Source of the DNA: Bacteroidia bacterium
GTDB lineage: Bacteria > Bacteroidota > Bacteroidia > Cytophagales > Cyclobacteriaceae
Assembly: GCA_025356795.1 (NCBI GenBank)
Contig: JANXRR010000341.1
Location: forward strand, 1-10,078
Reading direction: 5' to 3'
Length of the DNA: 10,078 nt
This document shows positions 1 through 7,438 of this stretch, piece by piece. How positions within the stretch are numbered: the first letter of the stretch is position 1; every line of letters starts with the position of its first letter. The notes under the pieces are model-generated. The model was given only the letters and a program-made list of their open reading frames with translations, had not been told where the DNA came from and made no database searches. Position numbers and translations under genes: made by a program.

Positions 1-22
1 CGCAAGTTCGCCGGCTTTTGGC

Positions 23-85
23 GGGGTCAGGCTTGCGATTTGCGATTTGAGCGCAGCTCAAATCACAAATCACAAGCCAGACCCC
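23..85 (-). repeat. Long imperfect inverted repeat (30-base arms, 3-base loop)
   Basis: Arms 23-52 and 56-85 are reverse complements at 27 of 30 positions and are separated by only three bases. Each arm holds a 7-base tandem duplication (GCGATTT at 35-41 and 42-48; AAATCAC at 60-66 and 67-73). The mismatched pairs are 29/79, 36/72 and 43/65. In a + strand RNA the last two are C-A mismatches; in a minus-strand RNA both become G-U wobbles, leaving one U-U mismatch, so the structure suits minus-strand transcription better. No T-run follows in either direction, so it is not a standard intrinsic terminator. A smaller hairpin (CGCC 9-12 with GGCG 20-23) abuts it, so the full repeat may extend beyond the window start. 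It may be a dispersed intergenic (REP-like) repeat; that is inference. The strand given is the one favoured by the pairing. Confidence 0.8.
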
Positions 86-237
86 TATCGCTTTTTGGAC
101 TTTTCAGTAGTTTTTGGTGTGGATTTCAAGGTGCGCACTGGAGTAAATGGCTTTCTGTTAGAGGTAGGAATAGCTTTTACGGGGGCTGCTATGATTGCTT
201 TTGATACGCCCGAAATTTCAATAAAAAATATAGTTGA

Positions 238-2160
238 ATGAACGTCAAGCTTCTTTATGCGTTTTTTTTCATCAACTGGTTTTTTCTCGTTGAATCAGTT
301 GCTCAGCCCGCACTTAGCACAACCTCTAAGAAAGCAGTAAGTCTTTACACAGAAGCTGACAATTTTAGAATACACGGGGAATTTGATAAAGCAATAGATC
401 TGTTAATACTCGCCATAACTAAAGATAAAAATTTTGAGGAGGCGTATTTCCGATTGGGACTTACTTACAAAAACAAAGAAGATATAATTCAAGCAGTCAA
501 AAATTTTGAAATCGGGTTAAGCTTGGCAAAAGATTTGAAAAGAAGAAAAGAGTACTCGTTTGAACTGTGTCAAAATTATCTTAAGCTAGGAAAGTACGTT
601 CAAAGTTTAGATAATTCAAATCAGTTTTTGGCAGCCGAGCAAATAAATAAAGCTAGAATAGATCAGGTTACAGTGTGGCAAATTCAAGCACATTATGGAA
701 TTGATCATACAGGTGATAAACTGGATTATGATTACACCCAGCTTAATGATTCTGTTAATAGTTATCCTAATCAATATTTTCCGGTTCTTACGGGCGATAA
801 CTCCGAATTGTTCTACACCGTTCGCTATGGTTCTGGCTCTTTTGAAAATGAAGATATTGTTGTAGCAAAAAAGGATGAAAAAGGAATTTGGCAAAAACCA
901 ACATCGATATCTGACAAAATTAATTCGAAACTTCAAGAGGGGGCTTGCGCAATTTCTGCTGATGGCCGGCAGCTAATCTTTACTATGTGCGGAGGAGTAA
1001 CGTATGGCAGGTGTGATCTTTTCGAAAGTAAAAAGGTTGGAGATGAATGGTCGCAACCAACAAACTTAGGGCTGGCTGTTAACAGCTCAGATTGGGAAGG
1101 CCAACCATCTCTGTCAGCCGATGGTAGGATATTGTATTTCTCTTCCAGTAGAAAAGGAGGAATGGGGGGCTATGATATCTGGACTTCTATAAAAGATGAA
1201 TCTGGAAAGTGGACTAAGGCGCAGAATGTTGGCAAAGAGATTAACACCAAATTTGATGAGATATCACCTTTTATTCATGTCAATAATCAAACATTATATT
1301 TTTCATCGAATGGTTATCCAGGGTATGGAGGTTATGATATTTATCAATCAGAAAAACTAAAAGGCGCTTGGCTGGTGCCAATTAATCTGGGTGCACCTTT
1401 AAATGATTTTGAAGATCAATTTTCGTTTTTTGTCACATCCAATGGCCTCTTAGCTTACTTTTCTAAGGCAGATGTAAAAAATCAAGGCTTCTCTAAAATT
1501 TATCAGACTACCATTCCAGAACAGCGGCAGCCAAAGAAAAAAAGTTATTATGTTAAAGGAGTAGTTCGCGATAACGAGACTGGCAAGCCATTGAAAGCTA
1601 CCATTGAATTAACAGACTTAAAGAAAAATGAAAGAGTCGCTATAATTGAATCTGACTCCATTACGGGTTCTTACCTTTTTGTGCTGGGCAAAGGAGATTC
1701 TTATTCGTTGTTTGTATCAGCTAAAAATTACTTATTCAAAACTTCAACTTTTAAAATTGATTCTATTGAACGCACCCAGCCTATTCAGTTAGACATTGAA
1801 TTGAAACCAATACGCGCTAGGGCCTCCGCCATTTTAAATAATATTTTTTTTGAGTTTAATAAGTTTGAGATCAAACCCGAGTCATTTTCAGAATTATTAA
1901 ATGTTACGAAATTCTTACAACAGAATCCTTCTTTGATTATCGAAGTTGGGGGTCATACCGATAATGCGGGCTCAGAAGATTACAATGTTAAGCTTTCGCA
2001 AAAGCGGTCGCAATCGGTTATTAATTTTTTAGTGGAGAAAGGTATAGACAAGAGTAGAATGCAATCTCATGGTTATGGCTCCTCCAAACCAATAGCGAAT
2101 AACGATACTGACTTAAACCGTAAACTCAACAGAAGAATTGAGTTTTTGATTGTTAAGTAA
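238..2160 (+). CDS. OmpA-family periplasmic protein with TPR, PD40 beta-propeller and carboxypeptidase-regulatory-like domains (PorE-like architecture)
   Basis: The protein has 640 residues. A hydrophobic signal peptide (1-22) probably ends VES-VA with Gln23 as the new N-terminus. TPR-type helical repeats cover about 33-150. A beta-propeller covers about 170-425, with PD40-like strands such as SADGRQLIF (240-248), SADGRILYFSS (293-303), NNQTLYFSS (349-357) and two GGYDI blade ends (310-314, 364-368). A carboxypeptidase-regulatory-like beta-sandwich starts at YYVKGVV (437). The OmpA C-terminal domain runs from about 531 to the end; Asp575 (GGHTD) and Arg590 (LSQKR) have the spacing of the two residues that bind diaminopimelate in OmpA. 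This predicts peptidoglycan binding in the periplasm. The same domain order is known from PorE of the type IX secretion system, but PorE is a lipoprotein and this protein has no lipobox cysteine. Many Bacteroidota OmpA/PD40 paralogues share the layout, so a secretion role is unproven. The start at 238 gives the signal peptide; no Shine-Dalgarno sequence or clear promoter precedes it. Confidence 0.93.
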   Translation: MNVKLLYAFFFINWFFLVESVAQPALSTTSKKAVSLYTEADNFRIHGEFDKAIDLLILAITKDKNFEEAYFRLGLTYKNKEDIIQAVKNFEIGLSLAKDLKRRKEYSFELCQNYLKLGKYVQSLDNSNQFLAAEQINKARIDQVTVWQIQAHYGIDHTGDKLDYDYTQLNDSVNSYPNQYFPVLTGDNSELFYTVRYGSGSFENEDIVVAKKDEKGIWQKPTSISDKINSKLQEGACAISADGRQLIFTMCGGVTYGRCDLFESKKVGDEWSQPTNLGLAVNSSDWEGQPSLSADGRILYFSSSRKGGMGGYDIWTSIKDESGKWTKAQNVGKEINTKFDEISPFIHVNNQTLYFSSNGYPGYGGYDIYQSEKLKGAWLVPINLGAPLNDFEDQFSFFVTSNGLLAYFSKADVKNQGFSKIYQTTIPEQRQPKKKSYYVKGVVRDNETGKPLKATIELTDLKKNERVAIIESDSITGSYLFVLGKGDSYSLFVSAKNYLFKTSTFKIDSIERTQPIQLDIELKPIRARASAILNNIFFEFNKFEIKPESFSELLNVTKFLQQNPSLIIEVGGHTDNAGSEDYNVKLSQKRSQSVINFLVEKGIDKSRMQSHGYGSSKPIANNDTDLNRKLNRRIEFLIVK

Positions 2161-2161
2161 C

Positions 2162-2183
2162 AATGAGTTTTATACTCTTTTTT
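2162..2183 (+). terminator. Weak terminator-like hairpin after the OmpA-family gene
   Basis: Immediately after the stop codon, GAGT (2165-2168) can pair with ACTC (2174-2177) across a 5-base loop, followed by six T (2178-2183). Flanking A2162-A2163 can add two pairs past a T-T mismatch. The stem is short for an intrinsic terminator, so read-through into the receptor operon is possible. Confidence 0.3.
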
Positions 2184-2253
2184 GGTTTTAAACTTTGGGA
2201 AACGATTGAATATTTGTTTTTTAGTAGCTAATTCAAAATATTATTTTTAACGA

Positions 2254-2286
2254 TTTGGTAATTATGGATATTCAATACTATATTTA
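2254..2286 (+). promoter_or_regulatory. Predicted Bacteroidota-type promoter for the first susC/susD operon
   Basis: TTTG at 2254-2257 is followed after a 21-base spacer by TATATTTA at 2279-2286, five of the six fixed positions of the Bacteroidota primary-sigma pattern TTTG / TAnnTTTG. Transcription would begin near 2293, leaving a leader of about 30 bases before the ATG at 2322. A related arrangement lies ahead of the second receptor gene. The TSS is inferred. Confidence 0.45.
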
Positions 2287-2316
2287 AGAACTTTAATTAA
2301 TAATAACTAAACCAAT

Positions 2317-2343
2317 TTATTATGAAGAAAATTTTACTGAGTA
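2317..2343 (+). repeat. Start-region direct repeat, copy 1 (susC 1)
   Basis: These 27 bases, five before the ATG and 22 from the ATG onward, are identical to 7412-7438 at the second receptor gene. They cover codons 1-7 (MKKILLS) with no synonymous difference, although the genes diverge at synonymous sites soon after. Confidence 0.9.
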
Positions 2344-5300
2344 TGACCTTGCTAACACTGCTCTTATTTAGCAGAACTGCATGGGCCCAAGATCGAGTTG
2401 TTTCAGGAAAAGTAACATCGTCTGAAGATGGTTCGCCATTACCTGGTGTAAATGTTTTGCTAAAAGGAACTACTAACGGAACTGTTACTGATACCGATGG
2501 TATCTATAAGCTGACTGTTCCTGCTTCTGGTGGCTCTCTTGTGTTTTCTTTCATAGGAATGAATTCTTCTGAAGTTGCTATTGGAGAGAGATCTTTAATT
2601 GATGTTCCACTTGGATTGGATGTTAAACAGCTTTCTGAGATTGTAGTAACAGGAACTGGCGTTGCAACAGAAAAACGCAAACTTGCTATTGCTGTAGAAT
2701 CAGTTTCTTCAAAAGACCTACCAAATGCGCCAACCGCTTCAATTGACCAAGCTCTCGTTGGTAAAATTGCTGGAGCTCAAATTTCTTCTATCGATGGAAC
2801 CCCAGGAGCCAACATTAATATTTTGTTAAGAGGTGTAAATACCATTAATAGAGGCACTAACCCAATGATTTTAATAGATGGAGTTCAGATGGGTGTTACC
2901 ACCTTGAATTCTATAGATTTGAGTACCGTAGACCGGGTAGAGGTTATTCAAGGAGCTGCAGCAGGTACTATTTACGGAGCTCAAGGAGCAAATGGGGTTA
3001 TTCAATTATTCACCAAAAAAGGCAAAACTGGTAGAATAAATGTTGATGTGTCGTCAAGTATTTCTCAAAATACATTGCTAAACAGTGGCAATGTAAGTCA
3101 GACTCCGTTCCATAATTACAATACAGATGCATCAGGAAATTTAGTGAACGGATCTAACGCAGTAATTACTCAAGATCCGAACACCCTTCAACTTTCAGGG
3201 AATGTTGTTTTTAGTCTTCTTGACCCTGCTGGAAAATGGAATAAACCGTATGTAGGTAATTTTTCTTATGTAGACAATTTAAAAAAGTACTTGGTCGGTG
3301 CAAACACAGTTAATAATTCGGTTGCCTTATCTGGCGGAACAGATAAATCAGATTTTAGTCTTTCAGTATCTAACAACCACCAACAGAGTAACTTTAAAAA
3401 CGATGGATATAATGATCGTACGAATTTTACTTCCAACATTGGTTTTCAAATTGTTAAAGGATTAGAGTTACGTTCCATTACTCAATTAGTGTATACCAAA
3501 AATACTATCAACTATTTCAATCAAGCTGGCTATGGTGGTGGTAGTGTTATTTATAGACTTTTAAATTCTCGGCCTTTCGTGGATTACGATCTTACTGATC
3601 CAAGCGGCAATTATGCCTATACGTATGGCACGGCAGTTGGTGCTAATGCAACAAATCCAAATTACAATTACCAAAATGCCGACAGAAAAGACAACAAGAT
3701 TGATATCTTACAAAGCTTTTCTGCAACTTACAAACTACCAAAATTTGTAGAATTGAGTGCAAAATACGGTATTAACTATCAAACAGAGGAAGATTTCAAT
3801 GTTGTTAGGAATCAATCCGCTTTTCCGAGTGCGATTGCTACAGGTAGATACGTTTCTATTTACAACACTGCTAACACAGGCGAGGTAACAACCTTTGAGT
3901 ATAAAAAGGTATTTCAAAACTTTATTGCCTCAGCCACTGGGGTAATCGACTTCGAAAAGGATTTGAAGCTTACTATTCCATTAAGATCTACCACTCAATT
4001 TGTATTTGATTACAGAAATCAGAAGAATACCGAGTATTTTACTTACGGCGTTGGGCTTCCAACCTTTAGTCCGTTCAATTCAAGTCAGGCCTCTACATGG
4101 AAAATTCAAAGGGACTATAATGAACCTTTTATAACCTATGGATACCTAATTAATCAGAAACTCGATTACGCAGATTTCGTAGGTGTTTCAGCTGGTTTTC
4201 GCAGCGATTATTCTTCAGCATTTGGTGCAGGTTCAAAACCATTTACTTTTCCAAGAGCTGATGGTTATTTTAGATTATCAGGGCTTAATTTTTGGGATAA
4301 TTTAGGAATCTCTAAAGCTTTGGTTGAAGTTAAATTTAGGGCTGCCTACGGTAAAGCAGGTATTCAGCCAAGACCCTTTGATAGATATAGTACATTGAGT
4401 ACAAGATCGCTGGGCACAGGCCTTGGTTTTTATTTTCCTGCTGCTCAAAGCAATCCTAACTTGGATGTGGAAGTCTCAACAGAAACAGAATTTGGAACTG
4501 ATTTAGCTTTTGATTTATTGCCTGGTGATTGGTTAAAACATTTAAACTTGTCTCTGACTGTCTGGAACAGATCCACCGATAATGCGATTTATGATGTTGA
4601 CACAGCTCCCTCCACAGGTATTGGTACAAACAAAACAAATGCCTTTGCATTAGCCTCAAATGGTGTTCAGTTTTCATTGAATGCGCCAGTGTTGACAACC
4701 TCTAGTTTCAATTGGAATTTGACAACTAACTTTAGCAAACAATATTCTGAGATTACCTCAGTTAAAGACAACGCGCAAATTGTAGTATTATCAAATGCTG
4801 GGAGTTCAAATTATATTTTACGTGCAGGTGAAGCCGTAGGTCAACTATATGGATATCGAGTGCTGAGAAGTGTTGATCAAACTGACGATAGCGGGAATCC
4901 GTACATTGCGGCTGCCAATCAAGCCAATTATGAAGTAGCGAGCAATGGTTATGTAGTTAATAAAGCTACTAAACAGCCAGTTGGCACTAGTCAAACATAT
5001 AGTCTGGGAAATTCTTTTCCTAAATTCAACATGTCATTTATCAATGAATTCACTTACAAGAGCTTCTTGAATTTCGGCTTTCAATTTGACTGGGTTTACA
5101 AAAGCCATTTGTATAACCAAACTAAATCCTGGATGTATCGTGATGCTGTTCACAGCGACTACGGGAAAGAGTTTACAATTAATGGGGAGACTGGTGCTTG
5201 GAGTGCTTTTTACAGAGGAATTTATCAGGCAGGCTCAAATAATGGAACGAAAGATTATTTCTATGAAGATGCCACTTTCTTAAGATTAAGAAATGTTTCT

Positions 5301-5516
5301 GTAGGGGTGGATTTCACCAAAGTCTTTAAAATTCAAGCTTTCAGAAAGTTGCAATTGGTACTCTCAGGAAGAAACTTAATGACAATAACCAATTACACAG
5401 GGTTTGATCCTGAAGTTAGTTCTGGCAGTGTAAACTCAGCCTTTGATAGAGGTGTGGATCATAGCACTTTGCCAAACTACAAATCGTATCAAGTATCATT
5501 AAATATTGGTTTTTAA
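2322..5516 (+). CDS. SusC/RagA-family TonB-dependent outer-membrane receptor (first copy)
   Basis: The protein has 1064 residues, normal for SusC-like receptors. A signal peptide (1-22, ending AWA before Gln23) leads into a carboxypeptidase-regulatory-like domain at about 26-102 (VSGKV, PLPGVNVLLKGT, DTDGIYKL), then the TonB-box region QLSEIVVTG (103-111), the plug at about 119-235, and the 22-strand barrel ending in an aromatic-rich strand with terminal Phe (SLNIGF). Plug landmarks are LLRGVNTINRG, LIDGV and IYGAQGANGVIQLFTKKG. Where most SusC proteins read VLKDA(S/A)AAAIYG, this one has VIQGAAAGTIYG, marking a distinct subfamily. It imports a large nutrient through the outer membrane with energy from TonB-ExbBD, capped by the SusD partner encoded 14 bases downstream. 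The substrate cannot be inferred; no enzymes or regulator accompany it. The start is set by the signal peptide; the A/T-rich leader without Shine-Dalgarno is typical of the phylum. Confidence 0.97.
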   Translation: MKKILLSMTLLTLLLFSRTAWAQDRVVSGKVTSSEDGSPLPGVNVLLKGTTNGTVTDTDGIYKLTVPASGGSLVFSFIGMNSSEVAIGERSLIDVPLGLDVKQLSEIVVTGTGVATEKRKLAIAVESVSSKDLPNAPTASIDQALVGKIAGAQISSIDGTPGANINILLRGVNTINRGTNPMILIDGVQMGVTTLNSIDLSTVDRVEVIQGAAAGTIYGAQGANGVIQLFTKKGKTGRINVDVSSSISQNTLLNSGNVSQTPFHNYNTDASGNLVNGSNAVITQDPNTLQLSGNVVFSLLDPAGKWNKPYVGNFSYVDNLKKYLVGANTVNNSVALSGGTDKSDFSLSVSNNHQQSNFKNDGYNDRTNFTSNIGFQIVKGLELRSITQLVYTKNTINYFNQAGYGGGSVIYRLLNSRPFVDYDLTDPSGNYAYTYGTAVGANATNPNYNYQNADRKDNKIDILQSFSATYKLPKFVELSAKYGINYQTEEDFNVVRNQSAFPSAIATGRYVSIYNTANTGEVTTFEYKKVFQNFIASATGVIDFEKDLKLTIPLRSTTQFVFDYRNQKNTEYFTYGVGLPTFSPFNSSQASTWKIQRDYNEPFITYGYLINQKLDYADFVGVSAGFRSDYSSAFGAGSKPFTFPRADGYFRLSGLNFWDNLGISKALVEVKFRAAYGKAGIQPRPFDRYSTLSTRSLGTGLGFYFPAAQSNPNLDVEVSTETEFGTDLAFDLLPGDWLKHLNLSLTVWNRSTDNAIYDVDTAPSTGIGTNKTNAFALASNGVQFSLNAPVLTTSSFNWNLTTNFSKQYSEITSVKDNAQIVVLSNAGSSNYILRAGEAVGQLYGYRVLRSVDQTDDSGNPYIAAANQANYEVASNGYVVNKATKQPVGTSQTYSLGNSFPKFNMSFINEFTYKSFLNFGFQFDWVYKSHLYNQTKSWMYRDAVHSDYGKEFTINGETGAWSAFYRGIYQAGSNNGTKDYFYEDATFLRLRNVSVGVDFTKVFKIQAFRKLQLVLSGRNLMTITNYTGFDPEVSSGSVNSAFDRGVDHSTLPNYKSYQVSLNIGF

Positions 5517-5530
5517 AATAATTTATTAAT

Positions 5531-7171
5531 ATGAAAAATTTAAAAGCTTTACTAATAATTTTTACACTGGCAATCTTAGCATTTTCATGCAAAGATCAGT
5601 TAGATGTTAAGAACCCGAACCAGCCTACAACGTCAAGTATTAACACAGAAAATAACATTATTAGTTTAGGGTTGGGTGTATACTCTAGCGGATTTCGTAA
5701 TTTAAAATACGGAGGATATCAGGGAACAAATGTTACAGATGTGTTTTCTTTTCATGAAATAATGGGGGATGTGATCGGGTGCGAAGCGGCCAACCTCTAT
5801 ATCAATCAATTGGGAATGCCCGATGCTGTAACCCTTGATAATGGCAATCAATTGGTAAATCCGGCTACTCCAAATACCCAATTGGGATTGATCCGCACTG
5901 TAAATAAAAATGGTTATGCTGATCAAAACCCAGTCTATTATGAATGGGCATACATGTATGCTTTAAATAATGCTTGTAACGCTATTCTCGCCAATGTTGA
6001 TGGAATAACATATACAGGGGACAATACCACTAGGAAAAATACCCTTAAGGCATGGGTCTATTGGTGGAAGGGATATGCGTATTCTAGAATTGGTTCAATC
6101 TATTATGCCGGAATTATTAATGACGATGTAGGTAAACTTGTGAGTGATTATGTAACTAAGGAAGCAATAATTGCTGAAGCAAATAGCAACTTGGACAAGG
6201 CCACAGCAGCACTTGCGGCTATTACAGTGGTTGCCGATTATACATCTTTGATAAAAAACTTGATTCCTACGGTTAATCAAGTAGGAAAGGGGGCGACACC
6301 TACCATTGATATGTGGAAAAGAAGTATTAACACTTTAAAGGCCAGAAATATATTAGTGAATACAAAAACTAGTGTAATGACCGCTGCGCAATGGAATAGT
6401 ATTCTTGCACTCACTAATACCGGAATTTTGCCTACCGATAATGTTTTTACAGGAAGGTCAAGCACATTAGGTGAATTTATGGGCGCCACTGGAGGAAGCG
6501 TTGCACTTTTATCGGCTCTTGACCCAGGAAATGCAACTTATAAAATAAGTGAGCGCTTGATTCAAGATTTCAAAGCAGGAGATAAGAGGCTTACTAACAA
6601 CTTTTCAAATGCAGTGGCAGGTGGCCTCTATACTGGAGATGCTTCAAGAGGCACAATTTTCAACACGCGTTGGAAATTGCTCGATGGCGGAGCTGGAGTA
6701 GCTGGAGTAATAGTTCTTGCGAATAGAACAGCCCCCAATGGTGAAGTTTTCTTGGCCACTACCTACGAAGAAAACGAACTTATGAAAGCTGAAGCTAAAA
6801 TTTACTTAGGTGATATTGCCGGAGGTCTCGCAAGCATTGATGTAGTTCGAGCAGCCCAAGGGGCTAGTTTGGCAGCGGTTTCTGGAACTACAACTGATCC
6901 AGTTGTAGCCAAAGAAGAATTACGAAAAGAGAGACGCGTGGGCTTAGTATTTAGAGCTTTACCTTTTTACGATGCAAGGAGATGGGGTGTTATAGACAAT
7001 GTTTCTGCAGGTGGCGGCAGGAAAAATGCCGTAGTTGTTGATAAATTCAAAACTGTTAATCTAAACGCTACCATTAATTATAATTATTTGGATTATTGGG
7101 ATGTGCCAGATAATGAAGTAGTATACAATCCTCCATCAGCAACAAGTGCTCCTGTTAAAAATCCAAGGTAG
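5531..7171 (+). CDS. SusD/RagB-family nutrient-binding outer-membrane lipoprotein
   Basis: The protein has 546 residues, within the usual SusD range. The N-terminus is a lipoprotein signal peptide with lipobox LAFSC, Cys20 being the lipidated residue. KDQLD follows, resembling the Lys/acidic export signal that sends Bacteroidota lipoproteins to the cell surface. LDVKNPNQPT (24-33) is the characteristic SusD N-terminal stretch. Near the C-terminus ELRKERRVGLVFRALPFYDARRWGV (463-487) matches the hallmark SusD motif (ERR..L.FE..R..D..RWG), here with RALPFYD in place of the common GHRWFD. It should sit as a lid on the SusC barrel encoded just upstream, capturing the ligand. The 14-base gap with no terminator shows cotranscription, and a strong terminator follows 30 bases after the stop. 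The ligand is unknown; sequence divergence between SusD proteins is too great to guess it. Confidence 0.95.
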   Translation: MKNLKALLIIFTLAILAFSCKDQLDVKNPNQPTTSSINTENNIISLGLGVYSSGFRNLKYGGYQGTNVTDVFSFHEIMGDVIGCEAANLYINQLGMPDAVTLDNGNQLVNPATPNTQLGLIRTVNKNGYADQNPVYYEWAYMYALNNACNAILANVDGITYTGDNTTRKNTLKAWVYWWKGYAYSRIGSIYYAGIINDDVGKLVSDYVTKEAIIAEANSNLDKATAALAAITVVADYTSLIKNLIPTVNQVGKGATPTIDMWKRSINTLKARNILVNTKTSVMTAAQWNSILALTNTGILPTDNVFTGRSSTLGEFMGATGGSVALLSALDPGNATYKISERLIQDFKAGDKRLTNNFSNAVAGGLYTGDASRGTIFNTRWKLLDGGAGVAGVIVLANRTAPNGEVFLATTYEENELMKAEAKIYLGDIAGGLASIDVVRAAQGASLAAVSGTTTDPVVAKEELRKERRVGLVFRALPFYDARRWGVIDNVSAGGGRKNAVVVDKFKTVNLNATINYNYLDYWDVPDNEVVYNPPSATSAPVKNPR

Positions 7172-7201
7172 TAATACCGTAATTGCTTGTTCATTTTTTT
7201 G

Positions 7202-7237
7202 AAAAGAGACCGCTGTTAAGCGGTCTCTTTTTCTTTT
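7202..7237 (+). terminator. Strong intrinsic terminator of the susC/susD operon
   Basis: A perfect 13-bp stem (7202-7214 with 7219-7231) closes on a 4-base loop GTTA, has a GC-rich core GAGACCGC, and runs into a T-rich tract (7226-7237, interrupted by two C). It lies 30 bases after the susD stop codon and separates this operon from the next receptor gene. Confidence 0.92.
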
Positions 7238-7364
7238 AAGCTTTATTAAGAAAAAAACTTCATGTAATTTTTCCAATCAAGATTATCTTTAAATGCTTAA
7301 AAATGCCATTATAATTATTTCGTTTTAGCCGAAATCAAAATTCGTGTAACACAATTAACAATTC

Positions 7365-7396
7365 TTTGTTATTTTTCAGGTCATTCTTAATATTTA
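7365..7396 (+). promoter_or_regulatory. Predicted promoter for the second susC gene
   Basis: TTTG (7365-7368) is followed after 20 bases by AATATTTA (7389-7396), four of the six fixed positions of TAnnTTTG. Alone this is weak, but the box shares ATATTTAA with the better element ahead of the first receptor gene, at nearly the same spacing. The leader would be about 14 bases. The preceding terminator makes a promoter in 7238-7416 necessary. Confidence 0.35.
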
Positions 7397-7411
7397 ATTA
7401 ACAAAACAATC

Positions 7412-7438
7412 TTATTATGAAGAAAATTTTACTGAGTA
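7412..7438 (+). repeat. Start-region direct repeat, copy 2 (susC 2)
   Basis: This is identical over 27 bases to 2317-2343. The leaders upstream also resemble each other: both carry TTTAATTAA (2292-2300 and 7393-7401), and an AACCAATTTATT versus AACAATCTTATT stretch directly before the ATG. Confidence 0.9.

Noticed and set aside
47..241. A + strand open frame beginning TTG inside the hairpin and ending in an ATGA overlap with the 238 gene
   Set aside because: It starts within the inverted repeat, has no recognisable domain or signal, and the four-base overlap is the only gene-like trait. More likely chance.
616..936. Antisense open frame inside the OmpA-family gene (others at 3735-3917, 4456-4698, 5702-5926, 6095-6489, 8662-8889)
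   Set aside because: Each lies opposite a well-supported coding sequence, is short, and its composition is what the reverse of A/T-rich codons gives.
2205..2276. 9-base inverted repeat ATTGAATAT / ATATTCAAT, arms 54 bases apart, the right arm inside the predicted promoter spacer
   Set aside because: A match this long is not surprising in 160 bases of A/T-rich DNA, the arms are far apart, and no counterpart was seen upstream of the second receptor gene.
7317..7335. 6-base inverted repeat ATTTCG / CGAAAT with a 7-base spacer, 30 bases upstream of the second predicted promoter
   Set aside because: Could be an operator, but it is short, has no second copy in the window and no regulator to pair it with.
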